From: a bacterium | Lineage (GTDB): Bacteria; Patescibacteriota; Minisyncoccia; UBA6257; 2-01-FULL-56-20 | DNA: 14,455 nt | Direction: 5' to 3' | Assembly (NCBI GenBank): GCA_021780545.1 | Contig: JAJXYP010000057.1 | Location: 1 to 14,455, forward strand | Shown here: one piece after another, positions 7,380 to 14,328 of the stretch | Numbering within the stretch: the stretch's first letter is position 1 | How the letters are laid out: each line of letters begins with the position of its first letter | Translations under genes and position numbers: made by a program | The notes under the pieces: model-generated | What the model was told of the DNA's origin: nothing | The model's database searches: none | What the model saw: the letters and a program-made list of their open reading frames with translations, nothing else

Positions 7380-8538
7380 AAATGACGCCACCGCCAAGCA
7401 TCTCGCCGGACTTCGAATGGAAAACGGCGGATTGCCCGGGAGCAACGAATTTCTGCGGTTTTGCAAAGACCAGGCGCCAGACGTCCGCGCCGTCTTCGCC
7501 GCCGGAACCGGAAGCTAACGGGTTGCGCGAAAGGCGCGCTTTCGCGAGCGGTTGGCGATAGCGGACACGAGCATAAACCTCGGTCGGCACTACTGCCTGA
7601 GCGGCAATCAAGGCAATCAAATTGACGCTCCCCAGTTCCACCTCGCGCCGGTAGAGCGCATCATTCCCGACCCCTTCGGCCACGAACACCGTATTCGTCG
7701 CCGCATCTTTCGCGGCGACATAAAACGGGAGCCGGTCGGCGCGGCCGCCGGTCTTAGGAAACGAAAAATCGGCATCGATGTGCCGCTGACCGATGGTGTA
7801 GAAATGAGATCCGTAATGTTCGCCGATTTTTTCGCCGGCGGTCGTTACGAGCGCGCCGCGCTGCTCGGGCAGGAACGCGCGGAGAAATTCTCCCATGCTG
7901 ACGCGGCCCAGAAAACAGATTCCCTGCGAATCCTTTTTTTCGGCTGTCGGCAGTCCCGCGCGGCGGGCCAGCTCGCGAACCTCCGGCTTCCGGAAGTCGC
8001 CGATCGGGAACAGGCAGTGCGCGAGCTCGTTCTGCGTAAGCGTCCAAAGGAAATAACACTGATCCTTATTCGTGTCTTTTGCGGCGAAAAGATGCGAAAT
8101 TCCGGCACTGAGACCCTTCCCTCGAACCAGCCGAACGTAGTGCCCCGTCGCCACAAAATCGGCCCCCATCGCCATCGCCCGCTCGAAAAACACGCCAAAC
8201 TTGATCTCTTTGTTGCACATGACGTCCGGATTCGGCGTAACGCCACGGCGGTAGCCGTCGATCATGTAGTCAACCACCCGCCGGCGGTATTCCTCCTCGA
8301 AGTCCCAAACGTAGAACGGGACGCCGATTGCGCCCGCGGCGCGGCGGGCATCCTCGGCGTCGCGGTCGGCGCAGCCGTCGACGCTCCATCCGCGCAAAAA
8401 GACGCCGACGACTTCGTAGCCGCGTTTCTTGAGAAGCCAGGCCGCGACCGAGCTGTCAACCCCGCCGGACATGCCAACGAAAACCTTCTTTTTAAGAAGG
8501 GTTTTCGCTAGTTTATGTTTGTTCCAGATTCTTGCCAT
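7375..8538 (-). CDS. mnmA: tRNA-specific 2-thiouridylase MnmA
   Basis: A 387-residue cytoplasmic enzyme that adds sulfur to the wobble uridine (U34) of Lys, Glu and Gln tRNAs using ATP and a persulfide. The PP-loop is SGGVDSS (24-30). The nucleophilic cysteine is C108 in NPDVMCNKEIKFG, and the persulfide cysteine is C208 in DSQGICFLG. GHYVR (132-136) and KDQCYFL (159-164) are further family motifs. The beta-barrel C-terminal part ends in GGGVIL. The first 18 residues (MARIWNKHK...) precede the usual beginning (KKVFVGMSGG). I see no good start nearer the PP-loop, so the ATG at 8538 is used. It overlaps the upstream small gene by 26 nt. Confidence 0.95.
   Translation of the reverse strand: MARIWNKHKLAKTLLKKKVFVGMSGGVDSSVAAWLLKKRGYEVVGVFLRGWSVDGCADRDAEDARRAAGAIGVPFYVWDFEEEYRRRVVDYMIDGYRRGVTPNPDVMCNKEIKFGVFFERAMAMGADFVATGHYVRLVRGKGLSAGISHLFAAKDTNKDQCYFLWTLTQNELAHCLFPIGDFRKPEVRELARRAGLPTAEKKDSQGICFLGRVSMGEFLRAFLPEQRGALVTTAGEKIGEHYGSHFYTIGQRHIDADFSFPKTGGRADRLPFYVAAKDAATNTVFVAEGVGNDALYRREVELGSVNLIALIAAQAVVPTEVYARVRYRQPLAKARLSRNPLASGSGGEDGADVWRLVFAKPQKFVAPGQSAVFHSKSGEMLGGGVIL
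8478..8507. repeat. Imperfect hairpin inside the start of mnmA
   Basis: Arms 8478-8490 and 8494-8507 pair over 13 bp with a single bulged base and a 3-nt loop. On the minus strand it lies a few bases after the stop (8513) of the 63-residue gene and within codons 11-20 of mnmA. It has no long U tract, so it is at best a weak terminator or an mRNA structure affecting mnmA translation. Confidence 0.5.
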
Positions 8539-8704
8539 ATTGGTTTCGTTGATCGGATCGAGGGTCGATAACGAGTTTTATAATATCTTTTTTGACCCGT
8601 TCCGTCACTATTTTCGGGTCGTTTATCTTGCTCAAAAACTTGTGGCAGGTTTCTTTGAACAGATCGATTTTGGCACCCACGTCGTGCTGAACGTTAAGCT
8701 TCAT
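8513..8704 (-). CDS. Small protein of unknown function (63 residues)
   Basis: A 63-residue, Lys- and Asp-rich, probably soluble and helical protein (starts MKLNVQHDVGAKIDLFKETC). It lies 35 nt after the res stop and overlaps mnmA by 26 nt. No Shine-Dalgarno or recognisable domain is seen. The same frame stays open for another 27 codons upstream, back into res (to a stop at 8783-8785), but without an ATG, GTG or TTG. It could therefore be the remaining 3' end of an older gene cut by arrival of the defence block. It could also be a spurious frame. It marks the boundary between the lower-GC defence genes and the GC-rich housekeeping run. Confidence 0.45.
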   Translation of the reverse strand: MKLNVQHDVGAKIDLFKETCHKFLSKINDPKIVTERVKKDIIKLVIDPRSDQRNQYGKNLEQT

Positions 8705-8739
8705 CTTGAGTGCGTCTCGCTCGATAAGTAATGAGGATT

Positions 8740-11007
8740 TTATAAATTCCTCAGTTCTTTCAGCGTTTCTTCCACGTTCCCGTTATTCACCAAGAAAAAG
8801 TGCAGCTTGCCGCCGCCGAGCTTGGCCCACAATTCCCCGATCTCGTTTTTATACGCCGTGTCTTCGTTGCTTATTCTGTCCTCACCTTTCCATTCGAGCG
8901 CGATGATCGCGCCTTTCTTCGTAACCGCGATGAAATCGGGGTAAAACTTGCCCCGCTTCCAGCCCTGAATATAAAACGGATCAATCTTTTCACGATTGCG
9001 GACCCAATATTTGATGTTTGGGAGGATATCCAAATCGAGACGCTGGACGAAGTTAAGTTCCTCGCCGTTCAGTTTGTCTATCTTTTCGTAATAATTTTTA
9101 TTGAATTCCTGCGGCACGGATTGCTTGAGGGAAATAATATCCGGAAACGCATCGTACGGTTTCGTTGAAATTTTCTTCTTCTGCAAAAAAGCGTCGAACC
9201 GCTTCTTTGTGTATTTTTCAAGAAGGCTGTTGATAAATTCGCCCATCTGATTGGCCAGCACATAACGGTTCACTGACAGCTCGGACAGCGAGTATTTTTT
9301 GAGTTGGTGGTCGATCGCCTTATCGAGAAAATCAACCTTGTCGGATTTTGCGATAAAAGAAAAACGCAATCTCTTGTCGAGCCACTGGACCAATTCATGC
9401 TTGCTGAAATTCCTGTCGGAATAATTAAGCTTCAAAAACATCTGCGCCCCGCGCGTCCATTCGTCGTCTTTTTTTATGTCGATAATCGCCCTGCCGTCGT
9501 TGTCGTAATGAATTTGGAATTCAAATTCATGGTCTTGCTTCGCAAGCGCGAAATCGCTTCCGATCAAACCCTCAAAAGACAACCGGTCGCCGCCGAGGAA
9601 CAGCATCGGCGCCTTCAAAACACCTGACACCGTTTTTTTCGCCTCAAGTTCGTAAACCGCATCCTTTTTATCGCTGCTTATCAAATCCGATCTGCTGTAG
9701 CCGTTGGTTTCGAGCCCTGAAATGATCTGGTCGGCCGCTTCGTTGAAGTTTCGCGCTGAAGCGAACACATAGCTTCTATTGAAGTCCTCGTTGGCTTTTT
9801 TCTTGGCGTACGGAAGGCGGATTATCCGGCCGATGATCTGCTCGACGGCGATTTTGGACCCAAGATTGGCAACCGAAACAAGTACGTAGGCGAATGAGCA
9901 ATCCCACCCTTCGGCAAGGGCGTTGACGGTGATGATGTAGCGGATTTTGCAGGTATCGCTGAAAAGATCTACCCCTTCAAGCTCGTTTTTCTCGGAAGTT
10001 TTGATGGCAATCTCGTCCGCCTCAATTTTCCGTTCAAGCAAAAATTTCTTCATCTCGTCAACCGTAACGCTGTGGCCGTCTTTGTTCTTTGGCTGCGCCT
10101 GCAACAGCGCGATCGGGCGGATATATTCCCCTTTCATTTTCTTCGCCTCTTTTTCGAGCTCAATTCTTTTCTCGATGCCGCGCGTGAGCGCATTCTGCCA
10201 TTGCGCCGCGCTTTCGAGCACAATCGGGATTTTCACCATGTCTTCGACTTTAAGCTCCGCGGCGTGCACCTGCACCAAAATATTGCTCCCGCTTCGGGGC
10301 GTTGCGGTGTATTCAATGATAAAACTTGGATTGAGGTCTTTAATGAAGTCGATCGAAAGCTGCGTCGCGGTTTTGTGCCCTTCGTCGATCACGATCAGCG
10401 GATTGCTCAACCGGACGACATTCGCGAGCGAAGTGATAACCGTGCCTTCACGGTCGCGCTCAAGAAAATCCTGTTCTTCAATATTCGCAAAGTGGCTCAT
10501 CAGCGCGCCATTTTCCTGATACACTTTATATTTCTTCTGCAGCGATTTTTCTTTCCGGAACGCTTCCAAACTCGCGATCACGATGCAGAGATTTTGGCTC
10601 ACATCCTCCTTGCGAATGCTTAGCGCTTCTTCATTCGAGAAAATTCTGACTTTATTTTCAAACGCTTCGTCCAAAGCGCCGCGGTGCGGATCTTTGCGGT
10701 CCTTGAATTTCTTGAGGGTCTGCGTCTTGATCGCTTCCGAAGGCGTGAACCACAAGACAATCCCGCGATCCATCTTGTTCTGAAGCGCGATATCCATGAT
10801 TTTTTCAACAGCATGGCAGGCAACCAGCGTTTTGCCGCCGCCGGTCGGGATTTTGACGCAGACGAAGGGAATCCCGCCGAACGCGTCCGAATTATACGGC
10901 CTCTCGGTCGCCGCCATAAAGCTGAACTTGAGCCCGTGGTCGCGCAAGCCGCGCAAAAATTGCTCAAGGGTTTCCAGCGCGGTTTTTTGATAACGTTTTA
11001 GTTCCAT
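8740..11007 (-). CDS. res: Type III restriction enzyme, Res subunit
   Basis: A 755-residue ATP-dependent helicase-nuclease that, in complex with Mod, cuts unmodified DNA after long-range communication between sites. The SF2 motor has a Q-like start, Walker A PTGGGKT (54-60), Walker B-type DEGHK (208-212), motif III TAT (234-236), NALAEGWDC (362-370) and motif VI QIIGRIIRLP (390-399). The C-terminal PD-(D/E)xK nuclease has PDF (690-692), then E705 and K707 in ALEWKG. All motifs are intact and there is no frameshift, so it is probably active. Somewhat shorter than classic EcoP1I/EcoP15I Res (about 970). It starts 4 nt after the mod stop and belongs to one unit with mod and the AbiE pair. Confidence 0.93.
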   Translation of the reverse strand: MELKRYQKTALETLEQFLRGLRDHGLKFSFMAATERPYNSDAFGGIPFVCVKIPTGGGKTLVACHAVEKIMDIALQNKMDRGIVLWFTPSEAIKTQTLKKFKDRKDPHRGALDEAFENKVRIFSNEEALSIRKEDVSQNLCIVIASLEAFRKEKSLQKKYKVYQENGALMSHFANIEEQDFLERDREGTVITSLANVVRLSNPLIVIDEGHKTATQLSIDFIKDLNPSFIIEYTATPRSGSNILVQVHAAELKVEDMVKIPIVLESAAQWQNALTRGIEKRIELEKEAKKMKGEYIRPIALLQAQPKNKDGHSVTVDEMKKFLLERKIEADEIAIKTSEKNELEGVDLFSDTCKIRYIITVNALAEGWDCSFAYVLVSVANLGSKIAVEQIIGRIIRLPYAKKKANEDFNRSYVFASARNFNEAADQIISGLETNGYSRSDLISSDKKDAVYELEAKKTVSGVLKAPMLFLGGDRLSFEGLIGSDFALAKQDHEFEFQIHYDNDGRAIIDIKKDDEWTRGAQMFLKLNYSDRNFSKHELVQWLDKRLRFSFIAKSDKVDFLDKAIDHQLKKYSLSELSVNRYVLANQMGEFINSLLEKYTKKRFDAFLQKKKISTKPYDAFPDIISLKQSVPQEFNKNYYEKIDKLNGEELNFVQRLDLDILPNIKYWVRNREKIDPFYIQGWKRGKFYPDFIAVTKKGAIIALEWKGEDRISNEDTAYKNEIGELWAKLGGGKLHFFLVNNGNVEETLKELRNL

Positions 11008-11011
11008 GATT

Positions 11012-12616
11012 TTAATAAACCTTTACCTCATACGGAATCTGTTTGAAAACGATGCCGTACTTGTTGAGGGTATCATCGTCAAGCAGGCACCGGTCCGCAT
11101 ACACGACTTTTTTATTTTTCGTGGGCTTTAGCTTTTTAATGAATGACGCATCAAGATCGTTCTCGTCTTTTCCATTAAAAATCAGATAATATTCAATGTC
11201 GTGAAGCTCGCCGATAAAGTTGGCCGCCATCTTTTTCGGATCAATATTCGTTTGCGTCTCCGTGAAATAAATATACGTCGCGAATTGCTTGAAATCGCAC
11301 GTTTCCTCAATTTTCCCGCGCTCGTTGAAAAGCGGCTTATCAAGCTCGCAATATTCAAAGCCATCTTTGTAGCCATATTTCTTGATCGCCCGCTTCACCC
11401 GCTCGGCGGTGATGTCCTTGGCGACCGCATCTTCCATTTCAACCATAATGAATTTCCGGTTTCCGCCATCCTCTTTGTTTAAATCCAAAACAGCGTGGCC
11501 GGTCGTGCCGGAGCCGGCGAAAGAGTCGAGTATGAGCGAATCCTTATTCGTCACAATTTGCAAAATACGTTCTATGAGCTTAATAGGCTTAGGAAATTGA
11601 AACTTTTCGCCAAGATCTAACTCTCTCAAAAGGTTCGTCCCTTGTTCACTTATGAATTCCGTTTCGGTCCAAAGCGTTTTAGGCTTGACCGTTTCTTTGC
11701 GATATTTTTCAAAAATTCTCCATTCTCCGTTTCGTGTTTTCGTTGCAAAAATACTTCTTGTTCCAAAAGCAATCGCTTCGTTCAACTTTGCCCTGCCCCA
11801 ACGCCAACAACTATCCTTGCCAGTACTGTTTTTAGGAATGACGGCTATACTGTCTTTGGTTTTGTTTAAAACAAGCTTATAGTTACTATCGCCATCAACT
11901 TGCTTAGGATCAACGAATATCTCGTAAAACAAATTAGGACGATTGTGCCTCCCGAACTTAGGATTACGATTTCTTAATTCGCGTGCAAAATAATTTCCAA
12001 ATTCATCTTTTTGATTTAGATTTTCTCCTCCCGTACTTAACTCATTGAGTTGAATATCATCCGATTTTGTATAGCAAAGAATATATTCGTGAGTCTTCGA
12101 GATTTGCTTATAGGTTTGTCCGCGACGATTTGCCTCAACGATAATCTGAGCCAAAAATTTATTTTCTCCGAAAATTTCATCCATCAGAAACCGCAATGCG
12201 GCAACTTCATTGTCATCAAGAGAAATAAATATGGCTCCATCCTCCGCCAGCAAATCCCGCAACAGCTTCAGCCGCGGATACATCATGCAAAGCCACTTAT
12301 CGTGGCGCGTGAGATCCTCCGCCTCGCGTCCGACCACTTTGCCGAGCCATTGCTTTATTTTCGGCGAATTGACCTTGTCGTTATAAACCCACGCTTCGTT
12401 CCCGGTATTGTACGGCGGATCGATATAGATGCACTTCACCCGTCCGGCGTAGTGCGGCATGAGCGCTTTCAGGGCTTCGAGATTGTCGCCGTGAATGATT
12501 AGGTTTTCCGAATTCTCGCCCACCGACGCCGTCTTCACTTTTTTGAGCAGCTTGAACGGCACCTCCTTGTCGTGATTCACAACTGCTTCTTTTCCGATCC
12601 AATTGAGCGATGGCAT
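11012..12616 (-). CDS. mod: Type III DNA adenine methyltransferase, Mod subunit
   Basis: A 534-residue beta-class N6-adenine methyltransferase that sets the specificity of the type III system. The catalytic motif IV DPPY (66-69) precedes the target-recognition region. The AdoMet-binding motif I FAGSG (366-370) follows it, the beta-class order. The N-terminal IIHGDNLEALKAL (40-52) is typical of Mod. Composition is mosaic: by hand count 11521-12240 (about residues 126-365) is about 38% GC, while 12241-12540 and 11401-11520 are about 55%. That AT-rich block is the expected target-recognition region and ends at conserved motif I, as expected if it had been exchanged by recombination. It is 4 nt from both abiEii and res. 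Recognition sequence cannot be read from the protein. Confidence 0.94.
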   Translation of the reverse strand: MPSLNWIGKEAVVNHDKEVPFKLLKKVKTASVGENSENLIIHGDNLEALKALMPHYAGRVKCIYIDPPYNTGNEAWVYNDKVNSPKIKQWLGKVVGREAEDLTRHDKWLCMMYPRLKLLRDLLAEDGAIFISLDDNEVAALRFLMDEIFGENKFLAQIIVEANRRGQTYKQISKTHEYILCYTKSDDIQLNELSTGGENLNQKDEFGNYFARELRNRNPKFGRHNRPNLFYEIFVDPKQVDGDSNYKLVLNKTKDSIAVIPKNSTGKDSCWRWGRAKLNEAIAFGTRSIFATKTRNGEWRIFEKYRKETVKPKTLWTETEFISEQGTNLLRELDLGEKFQFPKPIKLIERILQIVTNKDSLILDSFAGSGTTGHAVLDLNKEDGGNRKFIMVEMEDAVAKDITAERVKRAIKKYGYKDGFEYCELDKPLFNERGKIEETCDFKQFATYIYFTETQTNIDPKKMAANFIGELHDIEYYLIFNGKDENDLDASFIKKLKPTKNKKVVYADRCLLDDDTLNKYGIVFKQIPYEVKVY

Positions 12617-12620
12617 AAAA

Positions 12621-13325
12621 TTATTTTTCCTTTTCCAAAGCTAACCGCAATGCGAATAATGTCTCTGATTTGAGTTTCGCCCTTACCCAATCTTTTTGCT
12701 TCTCGGTCAGCAACTCGCCCATACCGGCAAGAATATCCCGGTCATCGAGCTTTTCCATGACATCAATTGCCTTTTGTAAGAATTCTTTATAGGTCACACC
12801 CATGCGTCCCTCGACAATTTTCTTATTGACCGGCCAATCATGGGAAAGGAAAAATTGCACGTCGAAGACGTCTCGGTTCGTCTTACCGATCCGTTCATAC
12901 ATAGCGCAAAGCTTATTGGCGGTCATATCTTCCTTAACCATTACCTGCATAGAAATGCCGAGATATGATTTCACGTCGAATTTTGACCCGAACTCCCGAC
13001 GATTAATTTCCACTTTAACGTTTTGGGCGTTAACATCTTTGTCGTCGTATGAAAGGATATAAAAAAGATTGAATCTCTTTTTCCGTACCTGCTTTAATTT
13101 CCCATATTTTTCAAGAATCGCTTTGACCCGTTCGAATACGTAATCTTCTTTCTCGCCATCGAGCAGATCAAAATCCAAGTCAACCGAAAAACGGTCGAGG
13201 TCATAGAAAAGCGTGGCGGCCGTTCCGCCCTTAAATCCCAAAATCGGACTGATCGTAGGATCGGTATAGATATCCTTCAGGATTTTTACGAGAATATTTT
13301 TATGTTTTGCAGTATCAAGTGACAT
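12621..13325 (-). CDS. abiEii: AbiEii-family nucleotidyltransferase toxin
   Basis: A 234-residue protein of the AbiEii/AbiGii/MenT nucleotidyltransferase family, toxins of type IV toxin-antitoxin and abortive phage-infection systems. Studied relatives transfer nucleotides, in some cases to the 3' end of tRNAs, and so stop growth. The NTase signature is clear: FKGGTA (31-36), then DRFSVDLDFD (44-53) with the paired aspartates D49 and D51. The downstream motifs ANKLCAMYER (136-145) and NRDVFDVQFFL (150-160) match the family's helical part. All catalytic elements seem intact. It starts 4 nt after the antitoxin-like gene and is followed after 4 nt by mod. The target molecule is not known from sequence. 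Confidence 0.9.
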   Translation of the reverse strand: MSLDTAKHKNILVKILKDIYTDPTISPILGFKGGTAATLFYDLDRFSVDLDFDLLDGEKEDYVFERVKAILEKYGKLKQVRKKRFNLFYILSYDDKDVNAQNVKVEINRREFGSKFDVKSYLGISMQVMVKEDMTANKLCAMYERIGKTNRDVFDVQFFLSHDWPVNKKIVEGRMGVTYKEFLQKAIDVMEKLDDRDILAGMGELLTEKQKDWVRAKLKSETLFALRLALEKEK

Positions 13326-13329
13326 ATCT

Positions 13330-13917
13330 TTATTTTGAACTTTTATTTTCTGCTTCGCGATATATTTTCACCATTTTCGCCATTCGTTTGTTCCCACCGT
13401 AAATGGGCAAAATTTCATTCACCTTTTCCCAATTCAAAACCGACAGATTATCAAAATGGTAATCTTTGTGCAGATAAACGACATCCAAGAACGCGCGCTC
13501 GGGCGAAGCGATGTCATAATTCTCCCTCGACTCTATGCCAGCCCGATTCGTGAGAATAGTATCTTTGATTTTATTGTAGGAATATTTCTGCCCATCACAT
13601 TCGATCTCTTTCGTCGTGTACGATGCGACAAAAATCTGGCCGTATAATTGGAATGTTATTCCGGCCGCTCCCAAAACCGTCTCCAAGCTCACGTATGAAG
13701 GCGTATAAATTTTTGTGGCCAGCTCGTATTTATCGTAATCCTTATCCTTGGAATAAATACCCCTGCGCACCGCGTTCATTTTTCCGGCTTTAACGTAGCG
13801 ATGAATTTTTTTCTTTACGAAATTCACATCAGATTCGCCCCACAGCAAAATCAGGTCTTTGAAAGTAAAGACTGTTTTCTTCGATCTCATCAGGTCTAAA
13901 ATGTAATCTTTTTCCAT
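13330..13917 (-). CDS. abiEi: AbiEi-like antitoxin and transcriptional regulator
   Basis: A 195-residue protein with an N-terminal winged-helix part (about 1-56) ending in the turn-and-wing motif VRRGIYS (50-56). An AbiEi-type C-terminal domain follows with IYTPSYVSLETVLG (70-83) and ASPERAFLDVVYL (137-149). In known AbiE systems AbiEi counters AbiEii without tight protein binding (type IV) and represses its own promoter through inverted repeats. Position directly upstream of the toxin gene, 4 nt away, fits. The ATG is the first in frame; its predicted 5' leader of about 45-50 nt holds a perfect inverted repeat at 13941-13960. There is no Shine-Dalgarno. Sequence divergence in this family is high, so the family call is less certain than for the toxin. 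Confidence 0.8.
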   Translation of the reverse strand: MEKDYILDLMRSKKTVFTFKDLILLWGESDVNFVKKKIHRYVKAGKMNAVRRGIYSKDKDYDKYELATKIYTPSYVSLETVLGAAGITFQLYGQIFVASYTTKEIECDGQKYSYNKIKDTILTNRAGIESRENYDIASPERAFLDVVYLHKDYHFDNLSVLNWEKVNEILPIYGGNKRMAKMVKIYREAENKSSK

Positions 13918-13940
13918 AAAATGATGATTTTTGTCTTATT

Positions 13941-13960
13941 GGTACCCATAATTGGGTACC
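13941..13960. promoter_or_regulatory. Candidate AbiEi operator
   Basis: A perfect inverted repeat, GGTACCCATAATTGGGTACC (8-bp arms, 4-bp spacer), lies just downstream of the predicted start site (near 13964) and 23 nt before abiEi. A related half-site, TGGGTGAC on the minus strand (13983-13990), lies between the -35 and -10 boxes. AbiEi proteins are known to autorepress through inverted repeats in this position. Binding here is inferred. Confidence 0.6.
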
Positions 13961-13970
13961 TTTGGTTTAA

Positions 13971-13999
13971 ATTATATACCATGTCACCCAAAAACGCAA
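13971..13999 (-). promoter_or_regulatory. Promoter of the abiEi-abiEii-mod-res operon
   Basis: On the minus strand TTGCGT (13994-13999) is followed after 17 nt by a perfect TATAAT (13971-13976). The predicted start near 13964 gives a leader of about 47 nt. I see no other convincing promoter before res, and the genes are 4 nt apart, so it probably drives all four. Confidence 0.6.
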
Positions 14000-14004
14000 C
14001 AAGC

Positions 14005-14013
14005 TGTGGATAA
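14005..14013 (-). other. DnaA-box-like 9-mer
   Basis: The minus strand reads TTATCCACA, identical to the strict DnaA-box consensus. It is a single copy; no second match was seen within 450 bp. It may be chance or a regulatory DnaA site, and does not by itself mark an origin. Confidence 0.3.
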
Positions 14014-14058
14014 GCAAAGACGCTTAAGCCCAATGTAAACAAATCAAAAAAACTTACC

Positions 14059-14093
14059 ATTTTGACCAGTTAAACGACTGTACTGGTCAAAAT
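14059..14093. repeat. Inverted repeat IR1 (12-11-12)
   Basis: Perfect 12-bp arms, ATTTTGACCAGT (14059-14070) and ACTGGTCAAAAT (14082-14093), flank an 11-nt spacer. It is the first of two neighbouring repeats with the same arm motif and geometry. Its right arm can also pair with the left arm of IR2: 14079-14093 with 14100-14114, 14 of 15 bp, 6-nt loop. Alternative, mutually exclusive hairpins are therefore possible. Confidence 0.8.
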
Positions 14094-14099
14094 TCCCCT

Positions 14100-14134
14100 A
14101 TTTTGTCCAGTACACTGATCCAAGTGGACAAAAT
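14100..14134. repeat. Inverted repeat IR2 (12-11-12)
   Basis: Arms ATTTTGTCCAGT (14100-14111) and AGTGGACAAAAT (14123-14134) match over 11 of 12 bp around an 11-nt spacer. Total size (35 bp) and arm motif are the same as IR1, 6 bp away, so the four half-sites alternate in orientation. A T6 run follows at 14141-14146. Confidence 0.75.
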
Positions 14135-14151
14135 CAGGATTTTTTCAACGA

Positions 14152-14201
14152 TGCACACTGTATTAAGCAAAAAAGGCAAATAATGCTTAATACAGTGTGC
14201 A
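14152..14201. repeat. Inverted repeat IR3 with 18-bp perfect arms
   Basis: Arms 14152-14169 (TGCACACTGTATTAAGCA) and 14184-14201 are perfectly complementary, around a 14-nt A-rich spacer. No T tract follows on either strand, so it is not a normal terminator. The stem could form a long RNA hairpin or be a binding or recombination site. Confidence 0.85.
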
Positions 14202-14210
14202 AACTATGCA

Positions 14211-14233
14211 AAATCGGGAATTTTCCGCGATTT
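14211..14233. repeat. Short imperfect inverted repeat IR4
   Basis: AAATCG-GGAA (14211-14220) pairs with TTCC-G-CGATTT (14223-14233) over 10 bp with one bulged G and a 2-nt loop. Much weaker than IR1-IR3, and listed because it continues the palindromic series. Confidence 0.4.
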
Positions 14234-14293
14234 CAAGAGTGATAGTATAACGCACAAAATAAGGAAGTGTAATGATTTGAAGAATGTAACAAT

Positions 14294-14322
14294 TTGACAT
14301 ATCTATAAAATACAATTATAAT
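14294..14322 (+). promoter_or_regulatory. Perfect-consensus sigma70 promoter pointing right
   Basis: TTGACA (14294-14299) and TATAAT (14317-14322) are both exact matches, 17 nt apart, on the plus strand. The predicted start is near 14329. No open frame of useful length follows, and the transcript would run antisense to the partial minus-strand frame at 14359-14454. Confidence 0.65.
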
Positions 14323-14328
14323 ACACCC

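Noticed and set aside
7552..8511. Plus-strand frame of 319 codons opposite mnmA
   Set aside because: Antisense to a well-conserved enzyme; composition is that of a shadow frame and no domain is visible.
8733..8752. 20-bp imperfect palindrome over the res stop as an operon terminator
   Set aside because: Only 5 bp of outer stem plus 3 inner AT pairs, with no T tract after it on the minus strand.
8740..12616. Type I restriction or BREX-like system
   Set aside because: No specificity subunit (HsdS), PglZ, BrxC or related gene. The beta-class Mod next to an SF2-nuclease Res is the type III layout.
14059..14233. CRISPR array or type III (ToxIN-like) RNA antitoxin repeats
   Set aside because: The units are inverted and alternate in orientation, only two share a motif, and there are no regularly spaced direct repeats or cas genes.
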